Source: Chloroflexi bacterium 44-23 (GTDB taxonomy: Bacteria > Chloroflexota > Anaerolineae > Anaerolineales > Anaerolineaceae). From it: a stretch of 64,000 bases of DNA. The DNA is taken from the NCBI GenBank assembly GCA_001899005.1, contig MKUW01000001.1:82922-146921 (forward strand), written 5' to 3'. The notes under the pieces were generated by a model. That model saw only the letters and a program-made list of their open reading frames with translations. It was not told the DNA's origin and did not search any database. Numbering within the stretch: position 1 is the stretch's first letter; every line of letters starts with the position of its first letter. Positions 42,883 through 50,918 of this stretch are shown here, piece by piece. Made by a program: the position numbers and the translations under genes.

Positions 42883-43056
42883 GGAGAACAGCTTGACTTG
42901 GGAGTAAGCGCATGAGCGCGGCTTATCGGTTCTTGTAACGAATGTGGGTTGGGCATGTCCGCCTGGCAAGGGCCATTATTTGCCATCCTTTAGGAGAAAC
43001 AAAAGCACAGTATGCACAAATGCTCAACACGTTTACTCGCTCCGGAAAAAGCTTTC

Positions 43057-43821
43057 TTATTTGCCGGCACTGAAACCGAAGCGAATAGCCTGGCCGTTGC
43101 AATTGTCAATGCACATACCACACAGGATACACTCGTAATTCTCCATATGTTCCGCCTGCACCATGGCATGGACGTCCAGGCTCATCGGGCAGTTGCGCGT
43201 ACAGGTTTTACAATCGGTGCAGGAACTGTTGTCTGCTTTTAAGCGTAGAGCAGGCCAGGCCAGACGATTGCGCAGCCAGCGGCCAATGATCATAAAGGGA
43301 GCCATCCAGCAAACGCTGTGGCAAAAGCCGCGCCTGCCCAACAGCGCAGACAATCCAAAGATGAGCGCAATAACTCCGAAATAAATGATATAGGCATACA
43401 GGATCGGGCGTTCGGCGTCACCTGCCACGGAAATACCATTTTGGGTATCAAGGAAAAAATTGATCACCCGATATCCGCCCGCGCGTACTGCCAGCCATGC
43501 GATTAAGGAGATCCAGGGTACCCAGATGGCCCATTTGATCCAGTCAACCTGGCGGTGATTAATAGATTTTGTATTGACGGATTCCATCATTTCTTGCAGG
43601 CCGGCTGCCGGGCAAATCCAACCGCACCACAAACGACCTAAAAATAGCGAAAAAACGAACATGCCGATAAAGACAATCAGGCTGCCGTTGATAATGCCTT
43701 GAGAGGCTCCTTCAACGATGACGTAAGGAGAAAAATAATTCATAGTAATCGGAAAGGTCAGGAAGGCAATCAAGAGCAGCCCTTTTCGCAAGCGTTGGCG
43801 ACGGGGTAATTGGCGATTCAT
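43057..43821 (-). CDS. Membrane-bound 4Fe-4S ferredoxin-type protein (NapH/CcoG-like)
   Basis: About 254 residues with five membrane segments. LGRLWCGWICPAAGLQE carries the conserved CxxxCP in the membrane part, and two [4Fe-4S] motifs follow at the C-terminus (CTDCKTCTRNCP and CILCGMCIDNC). It passes electrons across or along the membrane; partner unknown. It is co-transcribed with the PadR regulator upstream (ATGA overlap), so it is probably induced by the ligand of that repressor. Confidence 0.88.
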   Translation of the reverse strand: MNRQLPRRQRLRKGLLLIAFLTFPITMNYFSPYVIVEGASQGIINGSLIVFIGMFVFSLFLGRLWCGWICPAAGLQEMMESVNTKSINHRQVDWIKWAIWVPWISLIAWLAVRAGGYRVINFFLDTQNGISVAGDAERPILYAYIIYFGVIALIFGLSALLGRRGFCHSVCWMAPFMIIGRWLRNRLAWPALRLKADNSSCTDCKTCTRNCPMSLDVHAMVQAEHMENYECILCGMCIDNCNGQAIRFGFSAGK

Positions 43822-44387
43822 TTTTGCTCCTTGTCAACCGGGATCTGCCCTGCCTTCATTTTCTTAATAGCAGCTTCCGCCCATTCCAGGTTAGCCCGCA
43901 TTGTACGTAGCCCGCTATCGAGCGTCAATAGCCAGAAGAAACGCTCGCGCGGGGATTGAACATCCTGATAGACGTTTTCCACCTGTTGCGGGACCTGGTC
44001 ATATTGGGCTAAAACCGAACGCATGATATGAGCATACCCTTCAAATTGGCGCAAAATTTCTGCATCACTGAGGGCACTCATAAAAAATACCTGTACCATC
44101 GGGCCGCTGTGTGTGGAGCCCAATGGTGGCGGTCCGCTCAACCATTGCAACAAGGCTGAATGGCCGGTGCTGGTGATGTGATAAACCTTACGGTCAGGCC
44201 TCTGGGATTGCTCCACCATTTCCATGTTGACATATCCCGCATCAGTCAGGCGTGCCAGGGTGCGGTAGATTTGACTCTGATCTGCGTTCCAGAAATGGCG
44301 TACGGAAACATCCAGAACTTTTTTTAAATCATAGCCGCTATAGGGGTGATAATTCAGGAATCCTAAAATTGCGTAATCAAGAGACAT
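43818..44387 (-). CDS. PadR-family transcriptional regulator
   Basis: A 189-residue repressor. The winged helix is at the N-terminus (LDYAILGFLNYHPYSGYDLKKVL, QSQIYRTLARLTDAGYVNMEMVEQ), with the PadR sub-family 2 C-terminal helical domain (ARFFWLLTLDSGLRTMRANLEWAE-like). Such proteins dissociate from DNA on binding a small ligand. It heads an operon with the 4Fe-4S protein and likely controls itself through the dyad at 44389-44418. Confidence 0.9.
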   Translation of the reverse strand: MSLDYAILGFLNYHPYSGYDLKKVLDVSVRHFWNADQSQIYRTLARLTDAGYVNMEMVEQSQRPDRKVYHITSTGHSALLQWLSGPPPLGSTHSGPMVQVFFMSALSDAEILRQFEGYAHIMRSVLAQYDQVPQQVENVYQDVQSPRERFFWLLTLDSGLRTMRANLEWAEAAIKKMKAGQIPVDKEQK

Positions 44388-44388
44388 A

Positions 44389-44418
44389 TTAGACTTATCC
44401 TATATAAGATAAATCTAA
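44389..44418. promoter_or_regulatory. Inverted-repeat operator upstream of padR
   Basis: TTAGACTTATC (44389-44399) and GATAAATCTAA (44408-44418) are inverted repeats with one mismatch over 11 bp. They end one base before the padR start, ideal for autorepression. Confidence 0.7.
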
Positions 44419-44559
44419 TAATATAACAAAAAAAGAAAATGTCAATAGCCAAAAATACGAACTGAAGGCAAATGTACCAATGGCTTTTTACCAAAAAAAG
44501 TCTGCGCTTGGTTTATGTGTGGAAAGAATAAAAGGTAAATGTAGAAAAAAAGTCAAAAA

Positions 44560-44805
44560 GCTTTCCTTCCGAGGGGTATGATGATTCTTTCACGAGAGAT
44601 CTTTTGTAAGCGTAAAGCATCCGGGAAACCCTTCCATCCTCTAAAAGCACACCCATCACGGATGCTTCGCCCATGCGCCAATTATAGATAACATAAAGGT
44701 GTGGCGCGTTACAAACACACCCTACGACTGGCTTGCATTGAGCTACTTTATTTCATCCTCTAATACCACCTTTCGGCGGTATAGCCGACTCTCGCAGTGA
44801 CAGGT
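44560..44805 (+). repeat. Dispersed palindromic repeat, copy 3, with extended right module (core 44610-44672)
   Basis: Core arms GCGTAAAGCATCCG (44610-44623, diverged) and CGGATGCTTCGCCC (44659-44672). The right module (GGCGCGTTACAAACACACCC, TACGACTGGCTTGCATTGAGC, ACCACCTTTCGGCGGTATAG) is shared with copy 2. It ends about 30 nt before the SOS-like promoter. Confidence 0.9.
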
Positions 44806-44835
44806 TTGTTCAGTTACGAAAAAAAGAGAATAGCC

Positions 44836-44879
44836 TTGACATTATCGAATACATGTTCTATAATTAGAACACATATTCG
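44836..44879 (+). promoter_or_regulatory. Consensus sigma-70 promoter overlapped by two LexA/DinR-like boxes
   Basis: TTGACA (44836-44841), a 17-bp spacer and TATAAT (44859-44864). Arms CGAATACATGTTCTA (44846-44860) and TAGAACACATATTCG (44865-44879) are inverted repeats with 13 of 15 matches. Each arm fits the B. subtilis type CGAACRNRYGTTCG in 12 of 14 positions. Two boxes around the -10 would allow tight repression. Confidence 0.7.
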
Positions 44880-44898
44880 ACAAATGGAGACAAAAACA

Positions 44899-45312
44899 AT
44901 GCATCAACCTTTATTGCCTTTAACCAACCTGACGTTTTATCAGGGAGCAAATCCACGCAATTTAAGCCTTAAGAATAATTCTGCTGGCGGGCATTTTCGT
45001 CTCGAACAAGGTAAAAAAGATATTGAAAAACGCAGAGCATCCATCCTCCGTTATTTACAGTTGTATCGAGAAAAGAGCACATTCAAAGGCAGTCTGGCCA
45101 TTGCTAACTACATAGCCTTTGCTATCTCGGATTACAACAGCTTTATTCGAAACATTTTTTCTCCCTATAAGACTCCTGCTGAGTACCTCTTTGAATGGGA
45201 GAGAATTCAACTCCATATCCATCAAATCGCCAACAATATCGAGTCACAACCGCCGAATTTACCGGATAGTCCGACTGATATGCAATTAATCCGCTATTTC
45301 CAAAGAAATTAA
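44899..45312 (+). CDS. Small protein of unknown function under an SOS-like promoter
   Basis: About 137 residues, not recognised. It is basic in the middle (EQGKKDIEKRRASILRYLQLYREK), predicted mainly helical, without signal peptide or membrane segments. The ATG at 44899 has GGAG ~9 nt upstream; an ATG at 44884 in the same frame is possible. The promoter with two LexA-like boxes suggests induction by DNA damage; the surrounding repeat copy 3 suggests an accessory gene. Function not known. Confidence 0.65.
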   Translation: MHQPLLPLTNLTFYQGANPRNLSLKNNSAGGHFRLEQGKKDIEKRRASILRYLQLYREKSTFKGSLAIANYIAFAISDYNSFIRNIFSPYKTPAEYLFEWERIQLHIHQIANNIESQPPNLPDSPTDMQLIRYFQRN

Positions 45313-46014
45313 GGAAAATTTGGGAATACTGGTCAGCCATGGCATTCTGCACCGTCGTCCTTGTTCTTGGATGGTATGGCAACCCTTTTCGACAATAAAT
45401 ACGCACAAAATTGGAATTTGTTTCACAAGCATATTCTATTTTGATACTTTATTGGAAGCTGATGGCAACTGATGGATAACTGCCATTCATCCGCACGTCA
45501 TTTTACGTGACCTGCAATGGCGCCACCAGCTTATCAGAAAAAATATGGTTGTTATTAATTAACCATGAATGCTGCGCGCAAATCACGTGAAGATATTTAA
45601 GTGCACAGGTCTGGTTAGAAGATCTACGAATTTTGCCACCACATCAGCAGGGAAAACGGGTTATCAGGTTGGCTATATAACCGTGAACGTGGAACAGAAT
45701 TTTCCTGACCGGTCAACAATGGTTACTTGCCCTGCCATTGCCTGGTATTGCAATTCGCCAATGATGCAGTGTTCCGTTTATAGTCTCATCAGCAGCAGAT
45801 TGTCATCCATTTTTATATTTTCGTACGCACTAAAAAAAATGTATATGGTTTACTTATTTGCAAGTGAAAAAGTTCTTGACATTCACCTGAAATAATATTA
45901 CATTTACTAGATGGGGCAAGTTTGATTGTTTTGTATTTCTGCGTGTATTGATATTCCTGTATTTCCCGGTTGCTCTTTTGTCTTATTATATTTTGAAAAT
46001 GCCTCGGAGGAGAA
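45313..46014. other. 700-nt region without a convincing gene, containing repeat family B
   Basis: No supported gene. A 108-codon frame at 45569-45895 has no RBS and Ser/Tyr-rich random character, so it is not called. Repeat family B copy 2 lies at 45437-45561. Confidence 0.5.
45437..45561 (-). repeat. Repeat family B, copy 2 (shorter)
   Basis: TCTATTTTGATACTTTA and TGATGGCAACTGATGGAT, then CCATTCATCCG...CAGCTTATCAG...TTAATT, match the two ends of 29521-29767. It lacks the ~130 nt between. The translated DKLVA..L.V..ND.RMNG stretch has a stop here. Confidence 0.6.
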
Positions 46015-47727
46015 ATGAAGCGAAAGTTAATAATTCCTGTTTTGATTCTTATGTTAGCCGCACTGGCGTGTAACTTAACTGGTAATAGTAAGACCACGGA
46101 TGTACCAGATAAGGCTACTGTTGAACCCGTGAATACACAGGTGGTGGAAAACACCCCTGTCAACGCTGCACCGACATCTGGGGCGGTGGATAATATTGAT
46201 GATGTCGAAAAAGCTGTGTTTCAAATTATTGGCACAGGTACAATCAATGATGTCGATGAAGGTGAAATGCTGAACGCACAATGGGGTGGATCCGGATTCT
46301 TCATTGATTCAAGCGGGATCGGCGTTACCAACAACCATGTGGTGGCCGGGGCTGCTTTGTTGAAAGCCTATGTCAACGGCGAAACGACTCCACGCAGTAT
46401 TCGTGTATTGGGTACTTCTGAATGCGCCGACTTGGCCGTAGTTAAAGTGGAAGGGGACAATTTCCCTTATTTAGAGTGGTATGACGGTACAGTAAAAACT
46501 GGTCTGGACGTATACGCCGCCGGGTTCCCTCTGGTGGAGCCGCAATACAATCTGACCAAAGGGATTGTTTCCAAAACTAACGCCGATGGTGAAACTTATT
46601 GGTCTTCCCTTCCTTATATTTATGGACACGACGCCAAGATCAACGGCGGTAACTCGGGTGGCCCATTGGTGACGACCGACGGTAAAGTGGTTGGAATTAA
46701 TTACATGTCGCGTGCTTCCGTGGATCAACAGTTTGCAATCCCGGCGCAACTGGCAAAACCGATCGTTTTAAAATTACAGGGACGTCAAAATGTAGCCTCG
46801 CTGGGAATGTCTGGCAAAGCGATTGTCTTTGGGCCAAACGGCGAATATCCGGGTATTTGGGTGGAATCCACAACCACTGGCGGTGTAGTTGACAAGGCCG
46901 GCATTGAGCCTGGGGATATTATCCATGAAGTTGAAGATATTCTGGTTGCCATGGATGGAACCATGCGGGAATATTGTGAGATCCTGCGCAGTCATGAAGA
47001 GAGTGATCCTTTGAAGGTAGTGGTTTACCGCTATGGTACCGATGAAATTTTGAAAGGCACCTTGAATAGCGAACCTATCGAAGTAACCGGATACGCCGGT
47101 CTCTCGAACGCCTCTACAGGCGGCGGAACTGATAATGGTACACAAACCAGCACAGACAGCAGTGAACCTTTCCGAGTTGAAGAATTCGATAATTATTCCG
47201 ATTGGTGGACCTGGTTCTTAACCAATGGCGATCCGGATTACACGGATATTTACTTTGATCAGGGCCGCATGAAGTTCGACTTAACCGACACAAACATTTA
47301 TGCCTACCTGGTGTACGGCGAGTATATCTACGATGATGTTTACTTGCATGCCCTCGTGGAGAATCGTGGGAAAAATAGTAATAGTGTCAGCTTGTTATGC
47401 CGATATGATGAAAACAAAGGCTGGTATGAAGCCAATATCGGCAGTGATGGCCTTTATGATATTTTGCGATTTGATGGGACGCTTGATAATGGTGGATATC
47501 AGATGTTAGCCAGCGGTGGGTCGAATAATATTCGGACTGGTAAAGAATACAATGAATATACGCTTTCGTGCAAAGGTAATACATTGACGTTATGGATCAA
47601 TGGAGTTCAGACCAATTCAGTCAGAGATAATTCCTTCAAGGAAGGTCTGATTGGCATATCGGCCTCCTCTTACAACGTGGTACCGATTAATGTGGAGTTT
47701 GAATCACTCGAGATCGGCGTTCCGTAA
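46015..47727 (+). CDS. Lipoprotein trypsin-like serine protease with PDZ and C-terminal beta-sandwich
   Basis: About 570 residues. A lipoprotein signal with lipobox (MLAALAC, Cys ~20) and a Thr/Pro spacer, then a DegP-type protease: His in TNNHVVAGA (~residue 109), Asp in CADLAVVKVE (~145) and Ser in NGGNSGGPLV (~220). A PDZ domain follows (DKAGIEPGDIIHEVEDILV, ~295-345), then a ~180-residue C-terminal domain rich in Tyr and Asp, of the concanavalin/DUF1080-like beta-sandwich kind. Acts on the outer face of the membrane. GGAGG precedes the ATG, and a strong terminator follows. Confidence 0.85.
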   Translation: MKRKLIIPVLILMLAALACNLTGNSKTTDVPDKATVEPVNTQVVENTPVNAAPTSGAVDNIDDVEKAVFQIIGTGTINDVDEGEMLNAQWGGSGFFIDSSGIGVTNNHVVAGAALLKAYVNGETTPRSIRVLGTSECADLAVVKVEGDNFPYLEWYDGTVKTGLDVYAAGFPLVEPQYNLTKGIVSKTNADGETYWSSLPYIYGHDAKINGGNSGGPLVTTDGKVVGINYMSRASVDQQFAIPAQLAKPIVLKLQGRQNVASLGMSGKAIVFGPNGEYPGIWVESTTTGGVVDKAGIEPGDIIHEVEDILVAMDGTMREYCEILRSHEESDPLKVVVYRYGTDEILKGTLNSEPIEVTGYAGLSNASTGGGTDNGTQTSTDSSEPFRVEEFDNYSDWWTWFLTNGDPDYTDIYFDQGRMKFDLTDTNIYAYLVYGEYIYDDVYLHALVENRGKNSNSVSLLCRYDENKGWYEANIGSDGLYDILRFDGTLDNGGYQMLASGGSNNIRTGKEYNEYTLSCKGNTLTLWINGVQTNSVRDNSFKEGLIGISASSYNVVPINVEFESLEIGVP

Positions 47728-47759
47728 AAAGAACCAACTAAACGCTAAAAATTAATTTT

Positions 47760-47803
47760 GAGATGGGAGTTGCCGGAATGGTAACCCCCATCTCTTTTTA
47801 TTT
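47760..47803 (+). terminator. Rho-independent terminator
   Basis: GAGATGGGAGTTGCC pairs with GGTAACCCCCATCTC (one bulge), 5-nt loop, followed by TTTTTATTTT. It lies 33 nt after the protease stop. Confidence 0.9.
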
Positions 47804-48251
47804 TATATCCAATTGTTTTAGCAAGCGTTTGATTTCTTCCGGTTTAAACAGACGAATTTAGAAACTGCTCTGCTCCGTTATCGCATGCCGGCTGATGGGC
47901 GAAGCATCCGCGATGGGTATGTATTTACAGGATGGAATGGTTTCCCGGATGCTTCGCCCTTACGAAAGATCTCACGTGAAAGAGACATAATACCCCTCGT
48001 AAAGAAAGCCTTTTGACCTTTTTTCTTTAGTAAGTTTGTAACGCACCAAAATATCACTGCTTTTTGTTAGGAGCAGTATGTAGCCGGAAACACGCGATTC
48101 TCCTGGCAAATAAACCTACACTCTCGAAGACAAAGAGCAGCAGAAAACTGAATGCAAAAAACCAAATTATTCACTTCATTCGCCAATTCGTGTAATTCGG
48201 GATTAATTACACTGCTGATGCAGTACGTCTGCATCGTGCACGAAATGACAT
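47804..48251. other. Intergenic region with repeat copy 4, no gene seen
   Basis: About 450 nt between convergent genes. Repeat copy 4 covers 47880-48075. No reading frame is supported. Confidence 0.6.
47880..48075 (-). repeat. Dispersed palindromic repeat, copy 4 (core 47897-47959)
   Basis: Core arms GGGCGAAGCATCCG (47897-47910) and CGGATGCTTCGCCC (47946-47959). The flank to 48075, on the - strand beginning CTCCTAACAAAAAGCAGTGATA, matches copy 1. Confidence 0.9.
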
Positions 48252-50684
48252 TTAATCCTGCAATAAAAAGGCGTTGGTAACCCCTTCTCCGCCCTCACTG
48301 TCGGTGCCGCTTTCCCAGCGGTCAATATAGCTGTTCTTGCTGAGGGCTTCCCGTACCACCTGACGCAAACGGCCGGTGCCTTTGCCATGGATGATGCGGA
48401 TGAAGGGCATTCCGGCCAGATAAGCTGATTCTACGAAATTTTCCATCTTTTCCAGACCCTCTTCGGCCATTTCTCCGCGGATATCCAACTCCAAACCAGG
48501 TGAGGGATGAATCACTACCAGACCGGATTGGGTTTGTGCACTGTTAGCCAATGCCTTGCGGACACGGGTGTTCATCCTTGGCTTGGCCTGATTGGATATT
48601 GTTTCTTCATTTGTTTCTTCGCCTGCACGTGCGATATCTTCGAACCCAACACGCATACGCAAATTGCCAACCTGCACTTCTGCTTCGTTTTCACCAATCG
48701 CAGTGATAATTCCTTTTAAGCCAAGAGTGCGCACCAGCACCTTTTCACCAATCGCCAGAGCTTTACGCGATTGAACCGCGTTCGCAGTTTGCCGTAAGGC
48801 AGGCAGCTCGACTTCTGCTGCCAGCTCCTCAACCCTTTCAGTGATTTCCTTGAGTGCATCCAACGGTAGGCGGGAGCGTTCGAGTTCCTTCCGTAGAGTT
48901 TGTATTTCCTCCTGAAAGGCTTGCGTTTGTTCTTCAGATTGGCGGCGCGCCTCTTCAAGCACAGCCAAGCGTTCGTTTTCAATTGCTTCCAACCGGGCAT
49001 TCAATTCGCGTTCAAGTTTGCGAGCCTGCATGCGTGATTTCTCTGCGTTGCGGCGCTCTTTACGTGCCACCCGCGTCTGGCGGTGAATTTCATCCAGCAA
49101 ATCCTCTGCCCGCAGTTCGTCCGGATCGACCAGTGTGCGCGCATCCTCGATGATTTCAGCTGGAAGGCCTAACTTTTCACTAATGGCAAGCGCGTTCGAC
49201 CTCCCGGGCAAACCAACCATCAAATGATAGGTTGGTTTTAAATTATGTAAATTAAATTCCATGCTGGCGTTGACGACCCCGGCGGTGTTATGCGCAAAGG
49301 CTTTCAATTCTGGATAATGAGTGGCAACCAGGCTGGTGATTTTGTTGCGGACTAAAAATGAAAGCAATGCGCGCGCCAAAGCGGAACCTTCCTGCGGGTC
49401 AGTTCCGGAACCAAGCTCATCCAGCAGGACCAGGCTGTGTTTATTGGCACGTTTGAGAATGCGGGAGATATTGGTAATGTGACCAGAAAAAGTGGAAAGC
49501 GATTGTTCAATGGATTGTTCATCACCGATATCGGCGTAGACGTCTTTGAAAACACTCAAACGCGTTCCGGATAGCGCGGGAATATGCATACCGCTTTGTG
49601 CCATTAATACCAGCAGGCCTACAGTTTTCAGACTGACTGTTTTTCCGCCTGTATTTGGCCCGGTGATCACCAGGCTGAAGGTGTTTTCGTCCAGCGCAAG
49701 GTCAATCGGCACAACTTTTTTAGGATCAAGCAATGGATGGCGCGCCTCACGGAGTTGGATCGTTGAGCCGGGGTGCTGATCAGCACGCTCTATAAATTCG
49801 ACCAATTCTGGTTCAATTGCATCCAGAGCTTCGCTATATTTTGCCAGCATCAAAGCCAGATCAAAGCGCGCCAGGTTGAAAACAATTTGGCGGATTGCGG
49901 CTGCATGTGCTCCGATCTGAACGGACAGTTCCAGTAAAATACGCCGAATCTCATCCCGTTCGGATAATTGTAGCTCTTGCCAACGATTATTGAGTTCTAC
50001 AGTCGCCAAAGGTTCAACAAACAGGGTGGCGCCTGAGGCGGATTGATCGTGAATGATGGCTTTGATGCGACCTTTAAACTCTGACTTCAAGGGAATGACG
50101 TAACGGCCATTGCGCTGGGTAATAATTGGATCCTGCAGCAGGGTACTTTTATGCGGGTCGTTAATCATCTGTTGTAAGCGTGTCATCAAGCGTTCATGTG
50201 CCACCTTAATTTCACTACGCAGGCTGGAAAGCTTTGGTGAGGCATTATCCAGCACCTCTCCACGCTCAGAAATCGTGCGCGAAATTGCCTCGATCAACCC
50301 GGGCGGAGGAGGAAGTTCGCTACCCAGCTGTGCCAAGAGCGGCATTTTTTGCCCCTGATCCGAAGTCAGGCTGCGGTTGAGGTTGCGGGCGGCGATCAGA
50401 GTTTGCTTTATGTTCAAGAGCTCTTCAGGTTCCAACAATCCGTGCTGGGCGGCACGATTAACCAGCGGCCGGATATCGCGGCTGCCGCCAACTGTATTAT
50501 CAGCTGCAATACTGAGCAGCAGGCGTGCTTCACTGGTAAGTTTCAAACGCTGAACGGCTTCCGGCAGCTCATTGCTTGGCCGTAAATTTCTGGCCAGATC
50601 AGCAGAAGCGCTGAAGGCTGCATAGGAAGCCAATTTTTCCAGAACCTTATCAAATTCGAGTAAATTTAAAGTTTTTTGATCCAT
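48252..50684 (-). CDS. mutS2: Endonuclease MutS2
   Basis: A 810-residue ATPase/nuclease that suppresses recombination and works in ribosome rescue in some bacteria. Walker A GPNTGGKTVSL (~residue 338), Walker B LVLLDELGSGTDPQ (~415), LVATHYPELKAFA, a long coiled coil (~515-620), a KOW-type region, and the C-terminal Smr domain (LDIRGEMAEEGLE, IHGKGTGRLRQ) that carries the nuclease activity. No mismatch-recognition domain, as is usual for MutS2. Length is standard. Start ATG 50684 with a weak RBS. Confidence 0.96.
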   Translation of the reverse strand: MDQKTLNLLEFDKVLEKLASYAAFSASADLARNLRPSNELPEAVQRLKLTSEARLLLSIAADNTVGGSRDIRPLVNRAAQHGLLEPEELLNIKQTLIAARNLNRSLTSDQGQKMPLLAQLGSELPPPPGLIEAISRTISERGEVLDNASPKLSSLRSEIKVAHERLMTRLQQMINDPHKSTLLQDPIITQRNGRYVIPLKSEFKGRIKAIIHDQSASGATLFVEPLATVELNNRWQELQLSERDEIRRILLELSVQIGAHAAAIRQIVFNLARFDLALMLAKYSEALDAIEPELVEFIERADQHPGSTIQLREARHPLLDPKKVVPIDLALDENTFSLVITGPNTGGKTVSLKTVGLLVLMAQSGMHIPALSGTRLSVFKDVYADIGDEQSIEQSLSTFSGHITNISRILKRANKHSLVLLDELGSGTDPQEGSALARALLSFLVRNKITSLVATHYPELKAFAHNTAGVVNASMEFNLHNLKPTYHLMVGLPGRSNALAISEKLGLPAEIIEDARTLVDPDELRAEDLLDEIHRQTRVARKERRNAEKSRMQARKLERELNARLEAIENERLAVLEEARRQSEEQTQAFQEEIQTLRKELERSRLPLDALKEITERVEELAAEVELPALRQTANAVQSRKALAIGEKVLVRTLGLKGIITAIGENEAEVQVGNLRMRVGFEDIARAGEETNEETISNQAKPRMNTRVRKALANSAQTQSGLVVIHPSPGLELDIRGEMAEEGLEKMENFVESAYLAGMPFIRIIHGKGTGRLRQVVREALSKNSYIDRWESGTDSEGGEGVTNAFLLQD

Positions 50685-50762
50685 TATCTTTGCGAGTTTA
50701 CCATAAAAGGCGACAGCACGCTAAAAAGTAAAAAGCGGCACCTTTTAAATCTCATAAACGAA

Positions 50763-50831
50763 AAGATCGATAGTGGTATCCCCTTTTCACTACCGATCTT
50801 CTGTGGGCTGAGTCCCCTTGTCATTCAGCCC
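50763..50831 (-). terminator. Two hairpins between the SARP regulator and mutS2
   Basis: AAGATCGATAGTG (50763-50775) with CACTACCGATCTT (50788-50800), 12 of 13 paired, and GGGCTGA (50805-50811) with TCAGCCC (50825-50831). They lie just downstream of the SARP gene in the - direction, so one is likely its terminator. Confidence 0.6.
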
Positions 50832-50918
50832 CCGCATTCTTGCTCTCTATGAACTTATTATACACTTGAAACGTAGACGTAACGTAGACATAATTTTACT
50901 AACAACCGTTTAGGTTGT

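Larger units (their letters stand above)
42380..43056. other. Intergenic region containing tRNA-Arg
   Basis: About 680 nt. The tRNA gene with its promoter and terminator is at 42729-42882. Other parts (42380-42720 and 42890-43056) show no gene. Confidence 0.6.
44419..44898. other. Intergenic region with repeat copy 3 and promoter of the next gene
   Basis: 480 nt. Repeat copy 3 fills 44560-44805 and the promoter with LexA-like boxes lies at 44836-44879. No gene seen. Confidence 0.6.

Noticed and set aside
45569..45895. + strand frame of 108 residues
   Set aside because: No Shine-Dalgarno, composition looks random, and it lies in a repeat-bearing intergenic region.
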